Positions 43,788 through 51,706 of a stretch of 64,000 bases of DNA are shown piece after piece. Both the position numbers and the translations under genes were made by a program. Each line of letters opens with the position of its first letter. Within the stretch, counting starts at the first letter, position 1. A model generated the notes under the pieces. It searched no databases. It saw nothing but the letters and a program-made list of their open reading frames with translations, and was not told where the DNA came from. Source of the stretch: Planomicrobium soli (GTDB lineage: Bacteria > Bacillota > Bacilli > Bacillales_A > Planococcaceae). The stretch is from assembly GCF_003014655.1 (NCBI RefSeq), contig NZ_PYAT01000003.1, forward strand, positions 1 through 64,000. The letters run 5' to 3'.

Positions 43788-44084
43788 TATTATTCAATCT
43801 CGTATAGTCTTATTTATTATTTTCAGGCTTGGAGTACTTCTTCACAGAGTTATGAAAAATTCCAATCAGTTTCTAAGAAAACGAGGTTTCTATTGGGAAT
43901 CATAGCTGGATTAACTGCAGTTCTTTCAAGCAGGTATCTGTTAAGCGTCCAATTATGTATGCAGCTTAATGTGGATCAAGTTACATTCAATGCCTTTAGT
44001 TCGATAAGCTTCGAGGAACAAAAAAAGAAAGTAGATTTGCTAGAAAAAATAATACATAAAATAGACTTATTAATAACGCTTTAA
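43788..44084 (+). other. Open frame of doubtful coding value that contains a B palindrome
   Basis: A frame without a normal start (YSISYSLIYYFQAWSTSSQ... to IIHKIDLLITL) is open for about 97 codons. The B repeat 43957-43988 lies within it, so it is probably decayed cassette sequence rather than a gene. The stretch 43623-43787 shows nothing else. Confidence 0.3.
43957..43988 (+). repeat. B-family 32-bp palindrome (degenerate left arm)
   Basis: GTATGCAGCTTA-ATGTGGAT-CAAGTTACATTC. Confidence 0.6.
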
Positions 44085-44108
44085 GAGGCGAATTTTTATA
44101 TGGATACT

Positions 44109-44136
44109 AGTTAACATATAATGGCTGATCAGAAGC
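44109..44136 (+). repeat. dif-like site (C family)
   Basis: AGTTAACATAT-AATGGC-TGATCAGAAGC, followed by a terminator and an A site. Confidence 0.55.
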
Positions 44137-44151
44137 TGATTTAAGACAGAA

Positions 44152-44192
44152 GGAGAGAAGATGCGGACACTACTGCATCTTCTCTCCCTTTT
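44152..44192 (+). terminator. Hairpin between dif-like and A sites
   Basis: GGAGAGAAGATGC and GCATCTTCTCTCC, perfect 13-bp arms, then CTTTT. Confidence 0.85.
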
Positions 44193-44193
44193 A

Positions 44194-44219
44194 GTCTGTA
44201 GAAGTATACTTTTACGAGC
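44194..44219 (+). repeat. A-family site (variant)
   Basis: GTCTGTAGAA-GTATAC-TTTTACGAGC; the right arm is well kept. Confidence 0.5.
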
Positions 44220-44284
44220 GCACGCCTCATAGCAAGTTACGGTAATTATTCTTTTAATTAAAGCATAAAGTTTTCACTTTCTCT

Positions 44285-44316
44285 TTAAGGTTCTTTTAAG
44301 GTTTCTTCTTGATAAT
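44285..44316 (+). promoter_or_regulatory. Predicted response-regulator box and promoter of the VTT gene
   Basis: TTAAGGTT at 44285-44292 and 44296-44303, spaced 11 bp, then GATAAT (44311-44316) as -10. The same layout stands upstream of the secreted repeat protein on the minus strand near 46.3 kb, beside a two-component system. Confidence 0.7.
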
Positions 44317-44373
44317 GTAAACAAAGCTTATGTCATGACTAAAAATGAACTGAATAATAGGAAGGTGAGATTT

Positions 44374-45045
44374 TTGAAGAAGCGGAACAAGAACACAATA
44401 ATGTTAATTGTATTAATAATTTTGCTTTTCCTTGGTTTGAATACAGATCTATTACAAAACGTTATTTCCGGAAATATACAGGTTTTTACTTCGAAAATAG
44501 GGGGAGAGGGGAATATAGCTTACACTTTGATGATCACTTTGATCATAATGTTGATTCATAATGCACTTCCTGTTATTCCACTTTTTCTAGTTGTTTTGAT
44601 AAACAATAGCTTATTGGGTTCTCAATTTGGTCTAGCATGGAGTGTTCTAACTAGTACTCTTTGTGCAGTAATTGTATTTTTAAGTGCTCGATATGCCCTG
44701 CAAGATTTGATAGTAAAAAAAGTTAGTAAAACTTTCTTTAGCAAGGTAGAACGAAACGGATTTTGGTACGTATTGGGCACGAGACTCTTTCCTCTTGCTC
44801 CGACAAGTATGCTTAATGTTGTTTCTGGCATAAGCAATGTTCGACTTTCTCACTTTACTTTCGCGACAGCAATCGTGAATCTTATTTTTATCACTTTGTA
44901 CTTTCTTCTTCAGGAGGGGTTAGTATCACAAGGCATTAATAAATTCGAAATCGGGATCGTTCTTTTCTCAGGAGCTCTTCTTTATTACTTTATAAGAAAA
45001 ATCACATCGCGAATAAAAATTTCAAAAATCCATTTGGCTAAATGA
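44374..45045 (+). CDS. TVP38/TMEM64 (VTT/DedA-like) membrane protein
   Basis: 223 residues with about six hydrophobic segments and the VTT core: LSARYALQDLIVKKV, NGFWYVLGTRLFPLAPTSMLNVVSGISNVRLSHFTFATAIV. VTT/DedA proteins move lipids or support membrane-potential and envelope homeostasis. TTG at 44374 is preferred: GGAAGGTGAG lies just upstream and it gives (M)KKRNKNTIM; an earlier ATG at 44335 lacks a site. The promoter carries the TTAAGGTT direct repeat, so it likely belongs to the regulon of the downstream two-component system. Confidence 0.82.
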   Translation: MKKRNKNTIMLIVLIILLFLGLNTDLLQNVISGNIQVFTSKIGGEGNIAYTLMITLIIMLIHNALPVIPLFLVVLINNSLLGSQFGLAWSVLTSTLCAVIVFLSARYALQDLIVKKVSKTFFSKVERNGFWYVLGTRLFPLAPTSMLNVVSGISNVRLSHFTFATAIVNLIFITLYFLLQEGLVSQGINKFEIGIVLFSGALLYYFIRKITSRIKISKIHLAK

Positions 45046-45080
45046 ACCCCAATAAAATGAGTATGTGAATGATCAAATTT

Positions 45081-45126
45081 AAAAATAGACCTCCCGCTTA
45101 TTAGCTAATAAATGGAGGTCTATTTT
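45081..45126 (+). terminator. Terminator after the VTT gene
   Basis: AAAATAGACCTCC and GGAGGTCTATTTT arms, 19-nt loop. The 45127-45387 stretch beyond shows a small CGAGC/GCTCG hairpin but no gene. Confidence 0.8.
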
Positions 45127-45387
45127 GAATGATAAGGCAAGGTAAGCTAAACATGAACGGCTTATAAAGGAATAACCGCGTCTTTCTCTTTTAGAGCAGG
45201 GGTTTTTGCTGCTCGATTGGCCTGGTTTCTTCGAACCCCTAATTCATTCTGAACCCTTAAAAGTATGGCCGATTCGAGCTTACGCTCGTATGGTTCAGAC
45301 TCGGATTCCGGCTCGGCGAGGGAGTCCTTAGTGTATTTGAATTAATTCTGTTAAAGAAATATCTATATTACGTATGACAATTCAAAA

Positions 45388-45427
45388 AAACTGGCAGACC
45401 GCTCAATTACAGATGGTCTGCCAGTTG
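45388..45427 (-). terminator. Terminator of the secreted repeat protein gene
   Basis: ACTGGCAGACC and GGTCTGCCAGT arms; on the minus strand a T run follows. Confidence 0.8.
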
Positions 45428-45491
45428 GTATTCTAAACTCGTTCATCTTCTTTTTCTCTGATAACTTTTCAAGTCGATGGGTATAGCGATC

Positions 45492-46175
45492 CTATTTTCT
45501 TCCCATTCCGTGATGGTGGCCTTTTCCCAGTACAGGGCGGTCAACGCCAAGTTCCGCTAATTCTGCTTCAGCTTTGTCGACGATCGCTTGTGCTTTCTCT
45601 TTCGCCGCTTCATCCAAATCTGCAAAAAGATCTTGTTTTTCGCGTTTTTCCGGCAAGCTGACTCCTAAAGCTTTCAATTGAGTACGAGCTTCCTCGTGTG
45701 TGAGGGTACCGGCTTTTTCCTGCTCACGGATAGCTTCTGCTTTTGCCTTTGCATCTTCATCTAAGTTAGCGAACGGATCTTGTTTTTCACGTTTTTCAGG
45801 GAGAGTTGCGCCGAGCGCCTCAAGTTGCTCCTGAGCTTCTTCGTGGGTCAGTGTATTTTCTTTCAGCTGTTTCAGGATCGCTTGTGCTTTCGTTTTTGTT
45901 GCTTCATCCAAATTTGCAAAAAGGTCCTGTTTATCACCTTTTTTTGGAATTGCAACTCCTAAAGCTTCCAATTCTTCTGCAACGCGGTTATGGATCTCTT
46001 GTACTTTGGTTTTCGTCGCTTCATCTAATTCTTCGAAACCATGTCTATTTTGTTCTTTTGTTTCTACTGTCGATGTGGTCGTGTCAGTCGATTCAGCAGC
46101 GTATGTGATTGTTCCGCCTATAGCTCCTAAAGTCAAAGCACCCGATAAAGCATAAGCAAATAATTTTTTTCTCAT
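45492..46175 (-). CDS. Secreted acidic protein with about four 40-50-residue repeats and His-rich tail
   Basis: 227 residues. Signal peptide RKKLFAYALSGALTLGAIGGTITYA with cleavage near AYAAES. The mature part repeats the block F(A/E)xLDEATKTKAQ ... THEEAxxQLxALGxxLPEKREKQD about four times. It is helical and charged and ends in GKGHHHGMGRK, which could bind metal. The start at 46175 follows GAGGAGGAAG. It is divergent from the response-regulator gene, with a TTAAGGTT direct repeat at its promoter. A role in envelope stress or metal sensing is conjecture. Confidence 0.75.
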   Translation of the reverse strand: MRKKLFAYALSGALTLGAIGGTITYAAESTDTTTSTVETKEQNRHGFEELDEATKTKVQEIHNRVAEELEALGVAIPKKGDKQDLFANLDEATKTKAQAILKQLKENTLTHEEAQEQLEALGATLPEKREKQDPFANLDEDAKAKAEAIREQEKAGTLTHEEARTQLKALGVSLPEKREKQDLFADLDEAAKEKAQAIVDKAEAELAELGVDRPVLGKGHHHGMGRK

Positions 46176-46306
46176 TGTTTCTTCCTCCTCGAATAGAATA
46201 TTTTCATTTCGCAGTTTGTGGTATAGAGCCATTGCCTCATTAAATCAGATCTGAGACGCGCAGTAGTTCCAGACCGTTGCTTGCTGAAATGTTTGTTGCT
46301 AAAGCT

Positions 46307-46338
46307 ATTATTAAAAACAAACCTTAAATCAACCTTAA
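46307..46338 (-). promoter_or_regulatory. Predicted response-regulator box and promoter of the repeat protein gene
   Basis: On the minus strand TTAAGGTT occurs twice at 11-bp spacing (46331-46338, 46320-46327), then AATAAT (46307-46312) as -10. Alignment with the VTT promoter is base for base in the repeats and identical in spacing. Confidence 0.72.
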
Positions 46339-46428
46339 AATACAAAAACAATTTGCTTTTATTTTATTTGATCTTATAATCAAGTCTATTATTGCTATTC
46401 CAGCGATTGAAGCAAAGGAGCCCTGCAA

Positions 46429-47115
46429 ATGAAATTGTTAATCATAGAAGATGATCAGCATCTTTCTAATACAATTAAAGAAACCACACAAGAAATGTTC
46501 GAGGCACATCAGGCGTTTGATGGGGAGGAAGGCTTGTTCTTAGCGGAACAAAACATCTTCGATTGCATCATTCTTGATATTATGATGCCCGGCATGAATG
46601 GATATGAAGTATTAAATGAATTAAGGGCAGGCGATAATACGACACCAGTTATCATGCTGACAGCAAAAGACGGCATCAGCGACAAAATCCAAGGGTTTAA
46701 AGCCGGTGCCGATGATTATTTGGTCAAGCCTTTCCACAGGGAGGAATTGCTCTTGCGGCTGGAGGCGATTGTCCGCCGTTCTGGCGGGGAGTTGAAGGAA
46801 AATACATTGACTTTCAAGGACTTGAAGCTGAATATCAAAAACAAGATGGCTTTTATCGGGGAAGAGCCCGTAAAGTTGAATGGAAAGCAGTTTGATCTTC
46901 TTGAATATCTGTTGAATAATATAAACATTATTTTAACGAAAGAGCAGATTTTCGACCGTATATGGGGGTTCGAGTCGGATACTTCAACCACTGTAGTGGA
47001 GGTATATGCCAGCAACCTAAGGAAAAGCTTGAAAAAATTCAAGTACGATTCCTATATTAAGACGTTCCGGGGGCTTGGCTATATGCTGTCAGAAAACGGT
47101 GGGGCAGATGAATAG
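46429..47115 (+). CDS. OmpR-family response regulator
   Basis: 228 residues: a receiver domain (1-118) with Asp50 as phosphoacceptor in IILDIMMPG, Thr in VIMLTAKD and Lys in DYLVKPF, and a winged-helix DNA-binding domain (about 128-225) with TVVEVYASNLRKSLKKF. It is the first gene of a two-gene operon with its sensor. It probably binds the 11-bp-spaced TTAAGGTT repeats nearby. Confidence 0.93.
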   Translation: MKLLIIEDDQHLSNTIKETTQEMFEAHQAFDGEEGLFLAEQNIFDCIILDIMMPGMNGYEVLNELRAGDNTTPVIMLTAKDGISDKIQGFKAGADDYLVKPFHREELLLRLEAIVRRSGGELKENTLTFKDLKLNIKNKMAFIGEEPVKLNGKQFDLLEYLLNNINIILTKEQIFDRIWGFESDTSTTVVEVYASNLRKSLKKFKYDSYIKTFRGLGYMLSENGGADE

Positions 47116-48397
47116 AAAGTCCGTTTTCAGGAAACAGCAGCTCCGGTTTATGACATTAAATCTTTTGGCGTTCAGTGTTATTTTTACGATCTTTGGATTT
47201 ATTATCTTCAACCAAGTACAAAGTACCTTGTTTTCCAAAACCGACGAGGGAATGATGAACTTTAAGGAAATGATGGTCGAAAATCCATTTCGGGAAAAGA
47301 GGATTCCGCCAAACAGGGAAGAACAGCCACGTCGCCCTGATTCCAGAGGACCCAATCCAAATCCTCGGATTATCGTGCTCGACTGGAACGAAAATGGAGA
47401 AATCGTCAATGAGGACCAAATCGGAACTTTATTATATGAAAATCATTTTGATAACTATACAGTAGACGCTGAAAATTTGAACACGTTCACTAATATTACA
47501 TTTGATGAAGCATACACTTTCAGGTATTTGCTATTCGAAGATGAAAATCCGTCTGATGAGGTTGCCTACACTCAGCTGTTGGTTAATATCGATCCCGAAC
47601 AGACGATTATTGAAAACTTTGGAAGGTTGCTGATTGTCTGCTCGCTGATTTTTATCATCTTGTCGATTTCTGCAAGTTATTACCTATCAAAGAAAATGAT
47701 GAAACCCATTATTCAATCGTGGAACAAACAAGCGGAATTTGTGGAAAATGCTTCTCATGAACTGCGCACTCCCTTAACCATCATTCAAAACAAATTGGAA
47801 TTGATGTTGACGGCGCCCCATGAAAAAATTATGAATAAATTTGAAAACATTGCCCTTAGCTTGTCGGAAACGAGGCGTCTGTCGAAATTGACTTCGGACC
47901 TCTTGACCTTGGCCAGGGCGGATTCAGCTGAACTCCAGCTTTCCAAGCAAACCATACCGATTGATTCTTTTATCAGTAATACGACTGCCCCTTATAAGGA
48001 AATTGCAGAGTCCCAGGACAAGTACTTATGGCTCGATTTAAACTCCAATATGAATATGGAAGCGGATGAAAGCCGTATTCATCAGCTCTTGGTCATTTTG
48101 CTTGATAATGCCTTGAAATACACAGAGGAAAAGGATAGCGTCGGAGTCAAAACTTATTTAGAGGATCAAAAAGTGGTCATCGAGGTCAGTGATACAGGTG
48201 TCGGCATAAAAGAAGAAAATATTCCACACATCTTTGACCGCTTTTATCGCGAGGATAAGGCGCGTTCACGGGAAACCGGCGGTATGGGGCTTGGCCTGTC
48301 AATCGCCCAGTGGATCGTCGCCAGCCATTCCGGAACGATCAGCGTATTGCCGAACAAACGGCAAGGAACCATTTTTAAAGTGAAATTGCCAAAGTAA
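47108..48397 (+). CDS. Sensor histidine kinase
   Basis: 429 residues. TM1 (about 14-38), an extracytoplasmic sensor loop (about 40-172, with an RIPPNREEQPRRPDSRGPNPN Pro/Arg-rich insert), TM2 (about 173-195), HisKA with His217 in ENASHELRTP, and HATPase_c with DNALKYTEE, DTGVGIKEENIPHIFDRFYRED and GGMGLGLSI. It overlaps the regulator gene by 8 bp and is clearly its partner. The signal is unknown; the envelope-related targets suggest cell-surface stress. Confidence 0.93.
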   Translation: MNRKSVFRKQQLRFMTLNLLAFSVIFTIFGFIIFNQVQSTLFSKTDEGMMNFKEMMVENPFREKRIPPNREEQPRRPDSRGPNPNPRIIVLDWNENGEIVNEDQIGTLLYENHFDNYTVDAENLNTFTNITFDEAYTFRYLLFEDENPSDEVAYTQLLVNIDPEQTIIENFGRLLIVCSLIFIILSISASYYLSKKMMKPIIQSWNKQAEFVENASHELRTPLTIIQNKLELMLTAPHEKIMNKFENIALSLSETRRLSKLTSDLLTLARADSAELQLSKQTIPIDSFISNTTAPYKEIAESQDKYLWLDLNSNMNMEADESRIHQLLVILLDNALKYTEEKDSVGVKTYLEDQKVVIEVSDTGVGIKEENIPHIFDRFYREDKARSRETGGMGLGLSIAQWIVASHSGTISVLPNKRQGTIFKVKLPK

Positions 48398-48426
48398 GAG
48401 ATCATAAATTTGTGATCTCTTTTTTT
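48397..48426 (+). terminator. Terminator of the two-component operon
   Basis: AGAGATCA and TGATCTCT arms with a T run, overlapping the stop codon. Confidence 0.8.
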
Positions 48427-48484
48427 ATTGTTTATTAAAACATTCGAGTGTGGAAGAAGGTTTTTTTATTTTTTCTGCAAGCTA

Positions 48485-48758
48485 ATGTTGATTTCCCACT
48501 CTGGGACATAATTCTTCCAATGAACAATACGTTATTTGATGAAAAATTGCCGGAAGCTTCCACCTAGCCTTAGGGAGCTGTTTTGATAAAGCAGATAATG
48601 ACAATCATTCAGCAACCCATTGGGATCTGGTCTCGATACAGCGACTCGACTATGGCGGAGGAGAAATTTATTTTGATGGCACACTGACCCGGAAAGATGG
48701 CCGATTTGTGCTGCCACTTTTAAGTGGACTAAACCCAGAAAAACTCTTGGAAGAATAG
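48485..48758 (+). pseudogene. C-terminal remnant of an M29 aminopeptidase (AmpS/PepS type)
   Basis: Frame pieces read [13 protein letters not shown], then, after a shift near 48568, [52 protein letters not shown] and a stop at 48756. HWDLV and [10 protein letters not shown] are characteristic of the metal-binding C-terminal end of M29 peptidases. The rest of the gene is missing, so this is a fossil of a deletion. The rest of the 48.43-48.86 kb gap carries a weak dif-like site. Confidence 0.65.
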
Positions 48759-48779
48759 AAACTCCTGTACTGAATGACT

Positions 48780-48807
48780 AGTTAACATAATTGTTTCCTA
48801 AAAAGTA
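48780..48807 (+). repeat. Weak dif-like site (C family)
   Basis: AGTTAACATAA-TTGTTT-CCTAAAAAGTA; left arm good, right arm degenerate. It lies directly behind the peptidase remnant. Confidence 0.4.
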
Positions 48808-48857
48808 CATATGCGACCGCTTAGTGTGGAAACGCATTCGTGTATTCCATAGTGCTG

Positions 48858-49241
48858 TTACTGAAGTAATCTCCACATTGTGGTAAACACATTTTGATTC
48901 ATTTCAAAATATACACCCATAAACCCGCAATAGATATATCCATCCTTGAGTAGAGTTAGGCGGATCCTTGAACCGTCATCCAAGTGAACAGTCAGCTCTT
49001 TATATTCCTCATTATTCTGGGAGTCTCCGATTGGATCGGAGTTTTGTTCATGGGGTAGAGGTTTTGAGTTATTCAGCTCTTCTAAGGAGGTATACAATAC
49101 GGCCATATCTGAAAGCGGCTCATAATTTTTAAGACAGTTATCCCAATCACTAATAGTATAATTTCCGTTTACCATGAGAATAGCAAGAATATTATGTATT
49201 TTCATAAAATTGTGATAAAATTGTTTTCGAAGGAGCTTCAT
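48858..49241 (-). CDS. Hypothetical protein
   Basis: 127 residues, not recognised. No signal peptide; a hydrophobic patch HNILAILMV near residue 17, then an acidic middle and a beta-rich end (RIRLTLLKDGYIYCGFMGVYFEMNQ). No clear ribosome binding site at the ATG 49241 or at the inner ATG 49205, so the start is uncertain. Confidence 0.45.
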   Translation of the reverse strand: MKLLRKQFYHNFMKIHNILAILMVNGNYTISDWDNCLKNYEPLSDMAVLYTSLEELNNSKPLPHEQNSDPIGDSQNNEEYKELTVHLDDGSRIRLTLLKDGYIYCGFMGVYFEMNQNVFTTMWRLLQ

Positions 49242-49349
49242 ATTTTTAGTTATGATATGAAAGTCTTAACCAATTTTTGGTACTGGGTTTCAGGGGACTG
49301 AATTTTAGTACATATTCAGTTTAATATTTTAGGAAAGGGAGGAAAAACG

Positions 49350-50714
49350 ATGACGAAAGATTCGTGGTCAAGATTACTGTTCCTTATGATGTTGATCTTT
49401 GTAATGGCTTTGGCAGCATGTGGTGGCAATAATGAAACTTCAGACCAAGAACCAACGGGTGACACAACAGAAGAAAATACTGATGAGGATGCTGACGAGA
49501 GCCCTGAAACAGCAGAAGGTACTGAGGAAGGCACTGAAGAAGACGCTGGCGAGGGCGCTGAAGAAGGCACTGATGGAAGTGCAGAATCTGAACCAAAAGT
49601 TACTGAGTTTGAACCGGCATTTCCAGAACAGACAAGAGCACCTGCAGTAAAAACTGAAACAGAACTTAATGTGGAAGTTGTTGCTGAGGGTCTTGGCGTG
49701 TCTTGGGGTATGGAAGAGTTTGAACCAAACCGCTTGTTTGTTACGCAAAGAGATGAAGCAGAACTTCTTATTGTAAACCTTGAAGATGGCTCTGTTTCAG
49801 AACCAATTCAAGGTACACCAGAAGTAAATAACGCAGGTCAGGGTGGCTTACTTGATGTAACCGTTGCACCTGATTTCGATGAATCAAGAATGGTATTCTT
49901 GACGTATTCTGAAGATGCCGATGATGGTACTGTAACTGCTGTCGGTAAAGGTGTTTTATCAGAAGATGAAACTTCACTTGAAAATTTCGAAACAATCTTC
50001 CAAGCATTACCGGCATATGATGGTGACTTGCACTATGGTGGACGTATAATTTTTGATGAAGATGGCAACCTGTTCTTAACAACTGGTGAGCGTTCAGATG
50101 ATCCAATTCGCGAACGTGCACAAGACTTGGATGCTTATTTAGGGAAAGTCATTCACATTACACAAGATGGAGAAGCAGTAGAGACGAATCCATTTGTCGA
50201 AGATGAAGACGCACTGGATGGTATTTACAGCTACGGTCACCGTAATATTCAAGGTGTGGACTTCCACCCTGAAACAGGAGACTTATGGATTATTGAATTC
50301 GGTCCACAAGCTGGGGATGAACTGAATATTGTTGAACCAGGCAATAACTATGGATGGCCAATTGTTTCTTATGGTATCGAGTACACTGGTGAATTAATCA
50401 ATGATGGTATTTCAGAACACGAAGCGCAAGGCTTTATTGAACCAAGATATTATTGGGATCCAACAAGTGCGCCAAGTGGTAGTTCATTCTATGATAACGA
50501 CGCAATTCCTGAATGGGAGAACAACTTGTTCATCGGTGGTTTAGTGTCGAGCTATATTGCACGTGTCGTTATTGAAGGTGACACCATCGTTGGAGAAGAA
50601 CGTCTATTAACTGATGAAGGCGAACGTTTCCGTGATATTCTTGTAACTGAGGATGGCGCGCTTATTGCAGCCACTGATGGCGGTAAGATTTATAAGATTA
50701 CTGCAGCAAGTTAA
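49350..50714 (+). CDS. Lipoprotein PQQ-dependent sugar dehydrogenase-like (sorbosone dehydrogenase family)
   Basis: 454 residues. Signal peptide with lipobox LAAC (Cys near 25), a very acidic Glu/Asp/Thr linker (about 28-95), and a six-bladed propeller of the soluble aldose dehydrogenase type: GLLDVTVAPDF, DLHYGGRIIFDEDGNLFLTTGER, SYGHRNIQGVDFHPETGDLW, GDELNIVEPGNNYGWP. It probably oxidises sugars at the cell surface, if PQQ is available. AGGAAAGGGAGG precedes the ATG. After the TAA the frame continues in an acidic tail to 50780. Confidence 0.85.
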   Translation: MTKDSWSRLLFLMMLIFVMALAACGGNNETSDQEPTGDTTEENTDEDADESPETAEGTEEGTEEDAGEGAEEGTDGSAESEPKVTEFEPAFPEQTRAPAVKTETELNVEVVAEGLGVSWGMEEFEPNRLFVTQRDEAELLIVNLEDGSVSEPIQGTPEVNNAGQGGLLDVTVAPDFDESRMVFLTYSEDADDGTVTAVGKGVLSEDETSLENFETIFQALPAYDGDLHYGGRIIFDEDGNLFLTTGERSDDPIRERAQDLDAYLGKVIHITQDGEAVETNPFVEDEDALDGIYSYGHRNIQGVDFHPETGDLWIIEFGPQAGDELNIVEPGNNYGWPIVSYGIEYTGELINDGISEHEAQGFIEPRYYWDPTSAPSGSSFYDNDAIPEWENNLFIGGLVSSYIARVVIEGDTIVGEERLLTDEGERFRDILVTEDGALIAATDGGKIYKITAAS

Positions 50715-50847
50715 GGTGACACAGTTGAAAGCACACAAGAAGACGATGTTGATACTGATGAAGACGGCGACGCTGAATGATTTATTATTCTCTAAAAGCA
50801 CCCAACCTTATGTCAATGTCATTAACTTAAGGCGCTTGACAATATTA

Positions 50848-50893
50848 AAGAAGCAGGCATTCATGGAAATCCATGAATGCCTGCTTCTTTTTT
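50848..50893 (+). terminator. Terminator after the dehydrogenase gene
   Basis: AAGAAGCAGGCATTCATGG and its complement, loop AAAT, then six Ts. Confidence 0.9.
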
Positions 50894-50997
50894 GCTGCCT
50901 GTGCAGATTGGAAATATAAAGGTGGTATGATTGAAATGACTTGGTGGACGGACAGAGCTGCTGACAGCGAAATGAGGAAATTAGAAAAGTGTCTATC

Positions 50998-51321
50998 ATG
51001 CAGGAAACCATGGAAGCGTTCAAAAACTTTTTAGAATAAGGCCAGGTGATTTACCTGGAAGATATTCGTGAAGGCAACCCACAGGCGTTTACACGCACGC
51101 GGAAAACGATCCCTTAGAAGCTCTTGCTTCAAATGTTTGCCCAGAAAGGGCACTCCCAATTTTCCGAGCTTTTGAACTTCTATGAGAGTCTGGACCAACC
51201 ATTGGATATTACGACCGCAGGGTTCTATAAAGCCCGAATGAACTATAACCCGAATGCCATTAAACTCATGATGAAAGCTTACCTGTCCTTGATCTATGAA
51301 AATAATGATTCCAGCCTGTGA
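50998..51321 (+). pseudogene. IS4-family transposase N-terminal remnant
   Basis: One frame with two internal stops reads MQETMEAFKNFLE-stop-GQVIYLEDIREGNPQAFTRTRKTIP-stop-KLLLQMFAQKGHSQFSELLNFY and on to GFYKARMNYNPNAIKLMM before a TGA. The FTRxRK...KLL...Q.KGKS.QFSELLNFY.....ISTVGFYKARMNFNP pattern is the N-terminal domain of IS4-type transposases. The catalytic DDE part is missing. Confidence 0.65.
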
Positions 51322-51327
51322 ACTGAA

Positions 51328-51420
51328 TGGCTACATTGGGACGGTAGCAAGGAATCGATGCAATTCTATGAAAGGATTGGATGCAAGAGTATAGGTTCAA
51401 TGAAGAAAACCCCAGTTTGA
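51328..51420 (+). pseudogene. GNAT acetyltransferase C-terminal fragment
   Basis: WLHWDGSKESMQFYERIGCKSIG to a TGA: the typical last strand and helix of a GNAT fold (N..S..FYE..GF). Only about 30 codons remain, directly behind the transposase remnant. Confidence 0.45.
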
Positions 51421-51440
51421 AAGTGAATTCAATAAATAAT

Positions 51441-51468
51441 AGTTTTCATATGAGGGATTATCGGAAGG
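51441..51468 (+). repeat. dif-like site (C family)
   Basis: AGTTTTCATAT-GAGGGA-TTATCGGAAGG. It opens the second copy of the composite unit seen at 41304. Confidence 0.65.
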
Positions 51469-51502
51469 ATAGAAGCTGATAGAATTAGCTTCTATCCTTT
51501 TT
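51464..51502 (+). terminator. Hairpin between dif-like and A sites
   Basis: AAGGATAGAAGCT and AGCTTCTATCCTT, perfect arms, then a T run. Confidence 0.85.
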
Positions 51503-51528
51503 GTTCGTTTAAGTGTACTTTTACGAAC
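51503..51528 (+). repeat. A-family site (best copy)
   Basis: GTTCGTTTAA-GTGTAC-TTTTACGAAC, 26 bp. Confidence 0.75.
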
Positions 51529-51615
51529 GGTTTTATTCTAGAAAGCAAAGGTGATTATTCCTTATACATATTATGGGAATCAATGTTAATCTAAATGTAG
51601 ATGATGTTTGAAAGT

Positions 51616-51647
51616 GAATGTAACTTAAGTGCAGTTAAGTTACATTC
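51616..51647 (+). repeat. B-family 32-bp palindrome
   Basis: GAATGTAACTTAA-GTGCAG-TTAAGTTACATTC, perfect 13-bp arms, upstream of the DUF3953 gene. Confidence 0.85.
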
Positions 51648-51706
51648 AACCTGTAATGAATTTATATGTCGCAAATAAAATTTTTGTATAAAGGAGGAGA
51701 ACCCCC

